A stretch of DNA of 64,000 bases from Microbacterium dextranolyticum. Its GTDB lineage: Bacteria; Actinomycetota; Actinomycetes; Actinomycetales; Microbacteriaceae. Under the pieces are notes generated by a model. It had not been told where the DNA came from and searched no databases. It saw nothing but the letters and a program-made list of their open reading frames with translations. Shown piece after piece: positions 25,846 through 34,276 of the stretch; position 1 is the first letter of the stretch; each line of letters begins with the position of its first letter. The translations under genes and the position numbers were made by a program. The DNA is taken from contig NZ_JAFBBR010000001.1 in the NCBI RefSeq assembly GCF_016907295.1, forward strand, positions 3,100,001 through 3,164,000, read 5' to 3'.

Positions 25846-28800
25846 TCACGCCTCGTGTACGGACTCCGCTCGGCGACGACGCGCGATCAGCACACCGGTG
25901 ACGACGAGGGCGGCCACCAGGACCAGACCTCCGCCGAGCGCCCAGGGCCACAGCGGGGCGGCCTCGGCGGCGGGCTCGGCCTCGTGCACCGTCACGGGGG
26001 GTGCGGCTGCCGCCTCGGCCTTCTCCGCCGTCACCGGCGCTCCGCAGTCTGCGGCCACCGGGATCGTCGCCGACACCGGGTCGAGCTCGGACCCCGCCGG
26101 GTAGGTGCCGAAGGCCGCGGCACCGGCATCCGTCAGAGTGGCCGGCACGGCGTCGAGCGTGATCGCACCGCCGGAGATCTCGAGATCGCCGAGCGGGAAC
26201 TGCGCGAAGCGCACCCCCTGCGCGGCGACCGCCGCGCCGCCCTGCGTGGTGCCGGAGATGTCGAAGACGAGATAGCCGACGTTCCCCGCGAGCTCGAGCC
26301 GCGCTGCGGAGAGGGTCGTGTCCAGCGCACCGCCGTGACCGGTGAAGCGCAGGCTGCCACCGTAGGCGATCAGCCCCGACTTCTGCGCCACGTCGAGCGG
26401 GCCCGACCCGGCCGACCAGACGAACCGGGGGTAGTCGTAGGAGATCCCGTCGAGAGTCCACCCGCCCTGGGCGATGCCCTCGATGTAGGTGCGGAAGCTC
26501 TCCTTGAAGCCCCACGAGAGCGTCGCGCCGGCCACCGTGCACTGCCCGGCGACGGCGCCCGCGGCGGTCGCGCGGGCCAGGGTGAACATGACTCCCCGAT
26601 CGACCGAGCCCTGGAAGGTGAGGGTGTGCTGCCCGTCGGCGAGCGTCGCCGGCAGCGAGCCCGTCCAGGTCGCGACCCCGTCGGCATCCGCATCGACGGT
26701 ACCGAGGAGCACCGGAGTCGAGTAGACGACGACACGGATGCCGGTCTCGTTCGGTTCGAAGCCCGTCGCGCGGACGGTCGCGGTGCGCCCCGATCCCAGC
26801 AGTGCGAGCTGGTCGGCGGGCAGGGTGATGCCGGATGTCGCCGGTGGCGCCTCGGGCAGGGTGACCCGCGCGGTCGTCGTGGTCGAGGCGGTGGCCACGG
26901 TGCCGGTCGATCCGGACGGCGCGGCGGCGACCGCGCCGATCGTGAAGGTGACCGGGTCGAGGGCCGTGCTGAATCCGGCCAGCACCTGGTCGCGTCCTGC
27001 GGAGGTCAGCGTGGCGGGCGCGTCCGTGTAGGTGACGGCACCGCCGGCGCTCGATCGCGACGCGGCGCCGAGGTCGAGGGTCGCGAAGGGCACCGATCCC
27101 CCACCGCTCGTGACCGACAGGGTCGCGGAGGTCGGCGAGGTGATCCGCACCTGCGGGTTCGAGATCGTCACGTCGAGCACGCCGCCGTGACCGGTGAACC
27201 GCACGGACCCGGCGTAGTCGATCGTCCCGGTGCCGCTCGCGGCGTCGTAGCCGCCCGTCGTGGCCTGACCGAACTGGAAGAGTCCGCCCGAGCGGGTCGC
27301 ACCCCCGCCGACCGCGATCTGCCCGTGGGCGATCGAACCGGTGACGTAGCCGGCGAAGCTCGACGAGATCGCCCAGCGGAGCGATCCGCCCGGCACGGTC
27401 TCGACCGGCGGAGCGGTCGGCACCGTCGGAGTCGTCGGCGTGGTCGGCTGCGGCTGGGGGCCGCGCGGGGCGAGAACGTCCCACTGCGCGGGGGTGAGGG
27501 AGACGTCGGCGCGGGCGTAGATCGTGTCGGCGCCCGGGGTCGTGTGACCCTGCCAGACGACGACCTCGTAGCTGGTGCCGCGCACGAGCTTCGCCGCGGG
27601 GACGCTGAGGGTCTTGTCGAACGCGCCGCCGGTGATCGCACCGGGGGTCATCCAGTAGCCGAAGGCCGCGTATCCCCCGCTGGCGCTGAGCCCGGCCTCG
27701 GTGCCCTTCTCGATGAGGGCGGCGTACGCGCCGGTGATGTCGCCGAAGCCGGAGCCGACGACGCGCACGGTCGCCGCCTCCGCCGAGACGGTGGGCACCG
27801 TCACCGCGATCGCGCGCGGCTGCTCTGCGCGGAACGTGATCGGCGTGAACGTCGAGAACGCGGCGTACGTCGAGCCTCCGGCCGGGTCGGTGCGGATGCC
27901 GAAGCGCGCGCCGTCGGGAGCGTCATCGGGCCGCGTCGCGGTCAGCGTCGTCGAGAACGATCCGTCGGCGGCGATCGCGACCGCGCCTCGTGCCACGCCG
28001 CCGATCGCGGCGACGTCATCGGCGTTCACGGCCCACCGGGTGCCCGCGGCCCCGCTGCCGACGGTCGTCCAGGCGTCGGAATCGCCGTGGAAGTAGCCGA
28101 AACGCACGTAGGCGCCGGCGAACGTGCCGGCCAGCGGCGGGCGCGTGCCGTTCGTCGCGGGCGGGTGGGGCAGGAACCCGACACCGCTCACGGCGAGCGG
28201 GGCGCCGGCCACGATGTCGGAGGTCTGCGCGAGCGAGACCGCGGGTGCCGGGGCGAAGGCGACCTCGGTGAACGTGTCGAACAGCGCGTGCTTCGCACCG
28301 CTGCCGGCGAAGGTGCGGACGCCGAAGCGGGCCCCGGCCGGCGCGTCGGCCGGCCGGTCGGCGACGAGCGTCGTCGAGAAGGTGCCGTCGGATGCCACGG
28401 CCACCGCACCGGCGGCCGTGCCGCCGATGGCGGTCACATCGGCGGCATCCACGACCCACTTGGTGTGGTCGGCGGTGCGCCCGAGCGCTGTCCACGTCGC
28501 GCCCGTGTAGTAGCCGAACTGCACGTAGGCGCCGCCGAACTTGCCGGCCAGCGGCGGCCGGGTGCCGTTCGTCGTGGGAGCCTGCGGGAGGAAGCCCGTT
28601 CCGGTGATCTGCAGCTCGTCGCCCGCCGGGACGGTCGTGCGCGCGAGCGCCACCGTGACGGGAACCGGCTGCGGCGTCGGCGTGCTGGTGGGCTCGGGAG
28701 TCGGCGTCGGCTCCGGCGTACTGGTCGGCTCCGGGGTGGCGGTCGGCTCGGGCGTGCTGGTGGGCTCCGGCGTCGCCGTCGGCTCGGGCGTGCTGGTGGG

Positions 28801-29343
28801 CTCCGGCGTCGCCGTCGGCTCGGGGGTGCTGGTCGGCTCGGGAGTCGTCGTCGGCTCCGGTGTCGGGATGTCCGCCCAGTCGAGAGCCGTGGTGGTGTCC
28901 TGGCTGCGATCGGCCATCCCCTGACCGTGCGCCTTCGAGGTGTACACGGCGTACTCGGCGCCCTCGGTGTACGCCGGGACCGTGACGGTGAACGTGAAGC
29001 TGCCGTCGTCGTTCATGGGTTCCGTGCGCCCCTGGCCGGAGCCACCGGACGCGTTGCCCACCGCGACGAAGACGACCTCGGTAAGGGACCCCGAGCCCCG
29101 GTAGAACCCGGGTAGCCCAGCCGGCCCGACGCCGAAGTAGATGCCCGGCTTCTCTGCGGCGAAGCCGGATCCCGACACCGTGACGGCGCCGCCCTCGCGC
29201 GGGACGGTGTCGATCGAGACCGCGGGGGCGGCGGCGTGGGCGAGTGGCGCCGTGATCGTGCCGGCGATCACGAGGAACAGCGAGAGCAGGGCTGCGAGGA
29301 ACGTGCGAGGCAGTGGACGGGCGGGCACAGGGGTGTCGGTCAC
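25846..29343 (-). CDS. htaA: HtaA-domain cell-surface haem-binding protein
   Basis: An 1165-residue surface protein. Signal peptide at residues 12-35 (AHA cleavage); an extracellular module 38-154; a Thr-Pro-Glu-rich linker 158-224 coded by a 36-bp tandem repeat; two homologous modules 229-361 and 366-501 with NGTRPPLAG; a third variant 514-618; HtaA domain 1 (649-802) and HtaA domain 2 (941-1098), each with RFTGHGG; then a TM helix 1131-1152 and an RRRR tail. HtaA domains bind haem and pass it to HmuT. GTG start at 29343 with GGAG 6 nt upstream. It diverges from hmuT, and an iron box at 29418 lies in its promoter. Confidence 0.92.
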   Translation of the reverse strand: MTDTPVPARPLPRTFLAALLSLFLVIAGTITAPLAHAAAPAVSIDTVPREGGAVTVSGSGFAAEKPGIYFGVGPAGLPGFYRGSGSLTEVVFVAVGNASGGSGQGRTEPMNDDGSFTFTVTVPAYTEGAEYAVYTSKAHGQGMADRSQDTTTALDWADIPTPEPTTTPEPTSTPEPTATPEPTSTPEPTATPEPTSTPEPTATPEPTSTPEPTPTPEPTSTPTPQPVPVTVALARTTVPAGDELQITGTGFLPQAPTTNGTRPPLAGKFGGAYVQFGYYTGATWTALGRTADHTKWVVDAADVTAIGGTAAGAVAVASDGTFSTTLVADRPADAPAGARFGVRTFAGSGAKHALFDTFTEVAFAPAPAVSLAQTSDIVAGAPLAVSGVGFLPHPPATNGTRPPLAGTFAGAYVRFGYFHGDSDAWTTVGSGAAGTRWAVNADDVAAIGGVARGAVAIAADGSFSTTLTATRPDDAPDGARFGIRTDPAGGSTYAAFSTFTPITFRAEQPRAIAVTVPTVSAEAATVRVVGSGFGDITGAYAALIEKGTEAGLSASGGYAAFGYWMTPGAITGGAFDKTLSVPAAKLVRGTSYEVVVWQGHTTPGADTIYARADVSLTPAQWDVLAPRGPQPQPTTPTTPTVPTAPPVETVPGGSLRWAISSSFAGYVTGSIAHGQIAVGGGATRSGGLFQFGQATTGGYDAASGTGTIDYAGSVRFTGHGGVLDVTISNPQVRITSPTSATLSVTSGGGSVPFATLDLGAASRSSAGGAVTYTDAPATLTSAGRDQVLAGFSTALDPVTFTIGAVAAAPSGSTGTVATASTTTTARVTLPEAPPATSGITLPADQLALLGSGRTATVRATGFEPNETGIRVVVYSTPVLLGTVDADADGVATWTGSLPATLADGQHTLTFQGSVDRGVMFTLARATAAGAVAGQCTVAGATLSWGFKESFRTYIEGIAQGGWTLDGISYDYPRFVWSAGSGPLDVAQKSGLIAYGGSLRFTGHGGALDTTLSAARLELAGNVGYLVFDISGTTQGGAAVAAQGVRFAQFPLGDLEISGGAITLDAVPATLTDAGAAAFGTYPAGSELDPVSATIPVAADCGAPVTAEKAEAAAAPPVTVHEAEPAAEAAPLWPWALGGGLVLVAALVVTGVLIARRRRAESVHEA

Positions 29344-29417
29344 GGGGATCTCCGGAGGGATCGCGCGTCGAAGCAGCGATCGCGGCAGCGAGGCAGTCGG
29401 GCAGGTGAGGCATCCGA

Positions 29418-29436
29418 GTAAGGCAAGCCTCACCTG
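29418..29436. promoter_or_regulatory. DtxR/IdeR iron box, htaA side
   Basis: GTAAGGCAAGCCTCACCTG keeps the TAAGG...CC(T)...CCT symmetry of the 19-bp DtxR/IdeR consensus TWAGGTTAGSCTAACCTWA. It is 75 nt upstream of the htaA start. Confidence 0.75.
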
Positions 29437-29485
29437 ACTCGAATTCTCTCTCGACGCTAACGACACTCACAGGTCACGTCAAGTT

Positions 29486-29504
29486 TGAGGTTAGGCTTGC
29501 CTAA
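29486..29504. promoter_or_regulatory. DtxR/IdeR iron box overlapping a leaderless hmuT promoter
   Basis: TGAGGTTAGGCTTGCCTAA matches the DtxR/IdeR 19-mer closely. It contains the -10 hexamer TAGGCT (29492-29497), and its last base is the A of the hmuT ATG. Repressor binding would cover the -10 and the start point at once. Confidence 0.85.
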
Positions 29505-30667
29505 TGCACAGACGATCCTCGACCCCGCTCGTCCTGCTCGTGCTGTCCGCACTCACCGCCGCGGTGCTCACCGGCTGCACCAGCGCCGGCGCCGCGACGG
29601 CGCGGTCCGCGGAGGCTTCCGACCCCGCCTGCCCGGCCGCGACCGCCGCACTGTCGACGCTGCAGCTGGTGGACGACGTCCGCGGGCACGTCGGACCGTC
29701 GACGGCGTGCCTCGCGTCGCGCAGCATCCCGGTGGTCGCAGATGACACGGCGCCCGTTCTGCCGGTCACGGTCATCGACGCCGAAGGACGCGAGGTCACG
29801 GTCGCCGATGCGAGCCGCATCCTTCCGATCGACATCTCGGGAACGATCGCCGCCACCGTGTTCGCCCTCGGGCTCGGCGGGAACGTCGTCGGCAAGGACA
29901 CCTCGACCAACATCCCGGGAACCGAGGACCTGCCGCTCGTCACGAAGTCCGGGCACACGCTCAACGCGGAGGCGATCCTGGGGCTCGCCCCCACCGTCGT
30001 GCTCACCGACACCACGATCGGGCCCAAAGAGGTGCGTCAGCAGCTGCGCGACGCCGGCATCGCGGTCGTCGTGATCTCGAGCGAGCGGAGGCTCGACACG
30101 ACGGACGCCCTCGTCACCGAGGTGGCCGCCGCCCTCGGCGTGCCCACCCGCGGCACCGCACTCGCGGCGCAGCTGGATGCCTCGGTCGACGCCGCCCGGC
30201 AGGAGATCGCCACGGTGGCGCCCACCGATCCCGCACGGCGGGCCCGGATGCTGTTCCTCTACGTGCGCGGCAGCGCGAACGTCTACTACATCTTCGGCGA
30301 GGACTCGGGCGCCGACTCTCTCATCGACGCCGTCGGTGGAGTCGACGTCGCCGCGGAGATCGGATGGTCGGGCATGAAGCCGATGACCGCCGAAGCCCTG
30401 GTGGCCGCCCAGCCGGACGTGCTCGTCATGATGACCGACGGGCTGTCCTCGGTCGGCGGCATCGATGGACTGCTCGAGCGGATTCCCGCGATCGCACAGA
30501 CCCCCGCCGGGGCGCACCGCCGGGTGATCGACATGGCCGACACCGCCGTGCTGAGCTTCGGCCCCCGCACGGCCGACGTCGTGCGCTCGCTCGCCGGGGC
30601 CCTGTACGCCCCGGCCGACTTCCCGGCCCGCGCGGACGCGTCCGCCTCGCCCGCGCCGACCTCGTGA
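29504..30667 (+). CDS. hmuT: Haem ABC transporter substrate-binding lipoprotein
   Basis: A 387-residue lipoprotein (lipobox LTGC, Cys at about 25) with the FecB/PeripBP fold: VTVIDAEGREVTVADASRILPIDISGTIAATVFALGLGGNVVGKD, then LAPTVVL, and a C-terminal GPRTADVVRSLAGALYAP. It is anchored outside the membrane and receives haem from HtaA proteins. ATG sits 6 nt after TAGGCT in an iron box, so translation is leaderless and iron-repressed. It overlaps hmuU by GTGA. Confidence 0.93.
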   Translation: MHRRSSTPLVLLVLSALTAAVLTGCTSAGAATARSAEASDPACPAATAALSTLQLVDDVRGHVGPSTACLASRSIPVVADDTAPVLPVTVIDAEGREVTVADASRILPIDISGTIAATVFALGLGGNVVGKDTSTNIPGTEDLPLVTKSGHTLNAEAILGLAPTVVLTDTTIGPKEVRQQLRDAGIAVVVISSERRLDTTDALVTEVAAALGVPTRGTALAAQLDASVDAARQEIATVAPTDPARRARMLFLYVRGSANVYYIFGEDSGADSLIDAVGGVDVAAEIGWSGMKPMTAEALVAAQPDVLVMMTDGLSSVGGIDGLLERIPAIAQTPAGAHRRVIDMADTAVLSFGPRTADVVRSLAGALYAPADFPARADASASPAPTS

Positions 30668-31803
30668 CCTCGGCACTCGAGCGCACCGCGGGCCCTCGTC
30701 GAACCCCGCGCACCGATGCCACCGCTGCCGGCGCGGGCGAGATCGCGACCCCCGTGCCGCGCACCCACCGCGGAGCGCGGTTCGCCATCACGACCACCGT
30801 GCTCGCGGTCGCGCTCGTCGTCGCCTGCGTCGTGTCGCTGGGGTCGGGTCAGTTCGCGCTCGCGCCGAGCGAGGTCGTGGGCATCTTGGCGCGCGCCGTC
30901 GGCATCCCCACCGCGTGGGCCCCCGGCACCCCCGCCGCAGCCGGTGTCGTCCTCGACATCCGTCTGCCCCGCATCGTCCTGGGCCTTCTCGTCGGGGCGG
31001 CACTGGCCGTCTCGGGCGTACTGATGCAGGCGATCTTCGGAAACCCCCTCGCGGATGCCGGGGTCGTGGGCGTCTCGTCGGGCGCGGCGGTCGGCGCGGC
31101 GGCATCCCTCACCTTCGGCCTCGCCACGTTCGGCATGTGGACCACACCGGTGTTCGCCTTCGCGGGCGGCCTGCTCGCCGTGTTCTCGGTGTACCTGATC
31201 AGCCGCTCGGGCGGGCGCACCGAGGTCGTGACGCTGCTGCTCACCGGCATCGCGGTGAACGCGATCGGCGGGGCTGCACTGGCGTTCCTCACGTTCATCG
31301 GCACGACCGCCACCCGCGAGCAGATCGTGTTCTGGCAGCTGGGATCGCTCAACGGCGCGCTCTGGCCCAACATCGCCCTGGTCGCCCCGCTCGTGGCCGT
31401 CGGCATCGCGGTGGCGCTCGTCGTCGCCCGCCGCCTCGACCTCTTCGCCCTCGGCGAGCGCACCGCGCGCCATCTCGGCGTGCGCGTCGAACTGCTGCGC
31501 GTCGTCGTCATCGTCACGGTCGCCCTGCTCGTGACGGGCGCCGTCGCCTTCGCCGGGATCATCGGCTTCGTCGGGCTCGTCGTTCCCCACCTCATGCGCA
31601 TGGCGATCGGACCCGCGCACCTTCCCCTCATCATCACCTCGGCCCTCGGAGCGTCGCTGCTGATCGCCGTAGCCGACCTCGTGGCGCGCACCGCGGTGCC
31701 GCTCGCCGACATGCCGATCGGCATGATCACGGCGCTCGTCGGCGGGCCGTTCTTCCTGTGGCTGCTCGTGCGTACGCGCCGCCGTTCGGGAGGCTGGGCA
31801 TGA
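30664..31803 (+). CDS. hmuU: Haem ABC transporter permease
   Basis: A 379-residue FecCD/BtuC-family permease with about ten TM segments: RLPRIVLGLLVGAALAVSGVLMQAIFGNPLADAGVVGVSSGAAVGA and GFVGLVVPHLMRM are the family's marks. A hydrophilic N-terminal extension of 40 residues precedes TM1. GTG start overlapping the hmuT stop; the stop overlaps hmuV by ATGA. It forms the membrane channel for haem. Confidence 0.94.
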   Translation: MTSALERTAGPRRTPRTDATAAGAGEIATPVPRTHRGARFAITTTVLAVALVVACVVSLGSGQFALAPSEVVGILARAVGIPTAWAPGTPAAAGVVLDIRLPRIVLGLLVGAALAVSGVLMQAIFGNPLADAGVVGVSSGAAVGAAASLTFGLATFGMWTTPVFAFAGGLLAVFSVYLISRSGGRTEVVTLLLTGIAVNAIGGAALAFLTFIGTTATREQIVFWQLGSLNGALWPNIALVAPLVAVGIAVALVVARRLDLFALGERTARHLGVRVELLRVVVIVTVALLVTGAVAFAGIIGFVGLVVPHLMRMAIGPAHLPLIITSALGASLLIAVADLVARTAVPLADMPIGMITALVGGPFFLWLLVRTRRRSGGWA

Positions 31804-32684
31804 ACGGGCGCCGGATGCCTGCGCCCACCGCCGCACCGTCCGCGCAGCCCGCGCAGCCCGCACCGTCACCGCCACCGTCACCGAGCCGGGGCCAGGCGGC
31901 GGGCCCCGGATCCGTCCGCCTCCGGGCGCGAGGGGTCACGGTCCACTACCCCGGCGCTCCTGCCGCGGCTCTCGCGGACGCGGATCTGGTCGTCCGCTCG
32001 GGCGAGGTGCACGCGCTCGTCGGCCCCAACGGGGCGGGCAAGTCCACCCTGTTCGGTGTGCTCGCCGGCGACGTCGTCCCCTCGACGGGATCGGTCAGCC
32101 TCGACGGGCATGAGCTGTCGGGCATCCGACCGATCGAACTCGCCCGCCGCCGTGCCGTGCTGCTGCAGGAGCATCGCGTGACCTTCCCGTTCACGGTGGC
32201 CGAGGTGGTGCGGATGGGCCGCGCGCCGTGGGCACGCACCCCGGCCGAAGGCGACGACGACATCGCCGTCGCCGATGCCCTCGCCGCGACCGATCTGACG
32301 GGCCTCGCGCACCGAACGCTGCCGTCGCTCTCGGGCGGCGAGCGCGCACGTGCGGCCCTCGCCCGGGTGCTCGCCCAGAACGTCGACGTGCTGCTGCTCG
32401 ACGAGCCGACCGCCGCGCTCGATCTGCGCCACCAGGAGGACGTGCTGCGCCTCGCCCGCGATCGCGCCCGCTCCGGTGCCGCCGTCGCCGTCGTGCTGCA
32501 CGATCTGAACGCCGCCCTCGGCTTCGCCGACCGGGTCACCCTCTTGGCGCAGGGCCGTGTCGTGGCATCCGGCCCGCCGCACGAGGTCCTGACGGCGGAT
32601 GCCGTCGCGGAGGTCTACGGGCAGCAGGTGGATGTCTTTCCGCACCCGCGTACGGGGGCGCCCGTGCTCGTGCCGCGCCGCTGA
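31800..32684 (+). CDS. hmuV: Haem ABC transporter ATP-binding protein
   Basis: A 294-residue ATPase with a Pro/Ala-rich N-terminal extension of about 38 residues, Walker A GPNGAGKST near 76, Q-loop in VLLQEH, signature LSGGERARAALARVLAQ near 178, Walker B VLLLDEPTAALD and H-loop VVLHDLN. The extension is unusual and could instead indicate a later start, but the ATGA overlap with hmuU supports this ATG. Energises haem import. Confidence 0.94.
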   Translation: MNGRRMPAPTAAPSAQPAQPAPSPPPSPSRGQAAGPGSVRLRARGVTVHYPGAPAAALADADLVVRSGEVHALVGPNGAGKSTLFGVLAGDVVPSTGSVSLDGHELSGIRPIELARRRAVLLQEHRVTFPFTVAEVVRMGRAPWARTPAEGDDDIAVADALAATDLTGLAHRTLPSLSGGERARAALARVLAQNVDVLLLDEPTAALDLRHQEDVLRLARDRARSGAAVAVVLHDLNAALGFADRVTLLAQGRVVASGPPHEVLTADAVAEVYGQQVDVFPHPRTGAPVLVPRR

Positions 32685-32752
32685 GCGCCGCGTCGGAACC
32701 CCTTCGGGGCCGCGTCGGAATGCCACACCGGGCGCATCGGTTGAGCTCCGGT

Positions 32753-33676
32753 ATGAAGGCACTCGTCTATTCCGACTTCGGCGGCAACGACCGCTTCGAG
32801 ATCACCGAGCGGGAGAAGCCGCACAACGGCCCCGACACGCTCGTCGTGCGGGTCGTCGCCGCCGGCATCAACCCCGTGGACTACAAGATCCGCGAGGGAT
32901 ACCTGCGCGGCGTCATCGACACGCGGCTGCCGGCGATCCCCGGCTGGGACGTCGCGGGCGTCGTCGAGCAGACCGGGCTCGACACCCCTGAGTTCGCCGT
33001 CGGCGACGCGGTTCTCGCCTACGCCCGCGCCGACGTCGTCGAGCACGGCTCGATCGCCGAGTTCGTGCCCGTGCCGGTGCGAACGGCCGCGCACAAGCCC
33101 GACGGGCTCTCGTTCGAGCAGGCCGCGGCACTGCCGCTGACGGGGCTCACCGCCCTGCAGGCGCTCGAGCGTGCCGGCGTGCACGAGGGCCAGACGGTGC
33201 TGATCCACGGCGCCGCGGGCGGCGTCGGCTCGATCGGAGTGCAGCTCGCGGTGCGCCGCGGTGCCCGCGTCGTCGGCACCGCCTCGGAGCGCAACCACGA
33301 CTATCTGCGGGAGCTCGGCGCCGAGCCCGTGCGCTATGGCGATGGCCTGGCCGACGCGGCGCGCGCCCTCGCACCGGAAGGCTTCGACGTCATCGTGGAC
33401 TTCGCCGGCGGCGCGTCGCTCGACAGCACGCCGGCCCTTCTCGCCGACGGCGGCACCGTGGTCTCGATCGCCGACCCGCGTGCCCGTACCGAGTTCGGCG
33501 GCCACTACCTGTGGGTGCGCCCCGACGCGGCCCAGCTCGCCGAGCTCGCACAGCTGGCCGCCGACGGCGACCTGCGCGTCGAGATCGCCGCCACCTACCC
33601 TCTCGATGAGGCCGCGGCCGCCTATGCCGCTCTCGAAGAGGGGCACACCCGCGGCAAGATCGTCGTCACCGTCTGA
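32753..33676 (+). CDS. Zinc-independent NADP-dependent alcohol dehydrogenase / quinone oxidoreductase
   Basis: A 307-residue MDR-superfamily enzyme. It has the GroES-like N-domain (VVAAGINPVDYKIREG), LTGLTALQALERAGVHEGQTVLIHGAAGGVGSIGVQLA with the nucleotide-binding AAGGVGS loop, and the C-terminal GKIVVTV end. No zinc-ligand Cys set is present, as in quinone oxidoreductases. No clear Shine-Dalgarno and no leaderless -10 are seen; a CCCCTTCGGGG tetraloop hairpin at about 32699 separates it from hmuV. Substrate unknown. Confidence 0.9.
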   Translation: MKALVYSDFGGNDRFEITEREKPHNGPDTLVVRVVAAGINPVDYKIREGYLRGVIDTRLPAIPGWDVAGVVEQTGLDTPEFAVGDAVLAYARADVVEHGSIAEFVPVPVRTAAHKPDGLSFEQAAALPLTGLTALQALERAGVHEGQTVLIHGAAGGVGSIGVQLAVRRGARVVGTASERNHDYLRELGAEPVRYGDGLADAARALAPEGFDVIVDFAGGASLDSTPALLADGGTVVSIADPRARTEFGGHYLWVRPDAAQLAELAQLAADGDLRVEIAATYPLDEAAAAYAALEEGHTRGKIVVTV

Positions 33677-33690
33677 CGGTCACAGCCTCA

Positions 33691-33728
33691 GCTCTCGCGC
33701 GCCCGCCGCACAGCGGACGCGCGAGAGC
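33691..33728. terminator. Hairpin between convergent genes
   Basis: Perfect 11-bp stem GCTCTCGCGCG / CGCGCGAGAGC with a 16-nt loop, between the oxidoreductase stop and the sterol-carrier-like stop. Confidence 0.75.
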
Positions 33729-33734
33729 GGCGTC

Positions 33735-34103
33735 TCAGGGGCGCAGCGGCAGCAGGGCGGCGAGATCGGCGCGCGTCCCCGACGCGAGGATCCGCCCCGC
33801 AGTGAGTGCGTCGGCCCACGAGCTCTCGCCCGTCGCGAGAGCGATCCACGTCGCGGCATCCGTCTCGACGACGTTCGGCGGGGTTCCTCGGGTGTGCCGG
33901 GGGCCCTCGATCACCTGGACGGCGCCGAACGGGGGCACCCGCACCTCGACGGTGTTGCCGGGCGCTTTCTCGGCGAGCAGCTGCAGCAGATAACGGACCG
34001 CCGTCGCCAGATCGGGTCGAGCGGGTGCCGCGCCGCGCTCGGATGCCGCAGAGACGGCGAAGAGGGCGGCGCGGCCGTCGTCGGTCGAGATTCTGCGGGC
34101 CAT
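33735..34103 (-). CDS. Sterol-carrier-like (SCP2) family protein
   Basis: A 122-residue actinobacterial protein of the sterol-carrier family, upstream of purD. It shows the family's [46 protein letters not shown] block and the WIALATG ... [14 protein letters not shown]-terminus of SCP2 folds. ATG 34103 is 6 nt from TACCGT (minus strand), i.e. a leaderless candidate; a GTG one codon earlier is the alternative. It may bind a hydrophobic ligand; function is not known. Confidence 0.85.
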   Translation of the reverse strand: MARRISTDDGRAALFAVSAASERGAAPARPDLATAVRYLLQLLAEKAPGNTVEVRVPPFGAVQVIEGPRHTRGTPPNVVETDAATWIALATGESSWADALTAGRILASGTRADLAALLPLRP

Positions 34104-34109
34104 CACCCC

Positions 34110-34115
34110 ACGGTA
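34110..34115 (-). promoter_or_regulatory. -10 hexamer TACCGT, leaderless
   Basis: Minus-strand TACCGT, 6 nt before the ATG at 34103. Confidence 0.5.
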
Positions 34116-34190
34116 GCCCGTTCACAACTCCGGAGAAGAGGACTCCCAGCCCGCGGCGCACCACGGAAAGCCGCGGGGGTGGTTCAGGCC

Positions 34191-34238
34191 TCCGGACTTC
34201 TGAACCGGCAACACTCCGGAGTTCTGAACCGGCAACGG
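34191..34238. repeat. Tandem 24-mer upstream of purD
   Basis: Two copies of TCCGGASTTCTGAACCGGCAAC plus two bases (34191-34214, 34215-34238), preceded by partial copies (CAACTCCGGAG at about 34125, GGTTCAG at 34181). The last copy ends 26 nt before the purD -10. Confidence 0.75.
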
Positions 34239-34264
34239 ACAGGCACGCGCGCGAGCCGCCTCGG

Positions 34265-34270
34265 TAGGCT
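34265..34270 (+). promoter_or_regulatory. -10 hexamer TAGGCT of purD, leaderless
   Basis: TAGGCT, 6 nt (GACCGG), then the GTG start at 34277. Confidence 0.65.
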
Positions 34271-34276
34271 GACCGG

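Noticed and set aside
25441..29115. A 1224-codon open frame on the plus strand opposite htaA
   Set aside because: It mirrors the codons of htaA, is His/Arg/Gly-biased without domains, and arises from the lack of A/T-rich stops in high-GC DNA.
32691..32722. CCGCGTCGGAA direct repeat after hmuV as a regulatory element
   Set aside because: Only two short copies around a CCCCTTCGGGG hairpin; best explained as a weak terminator.
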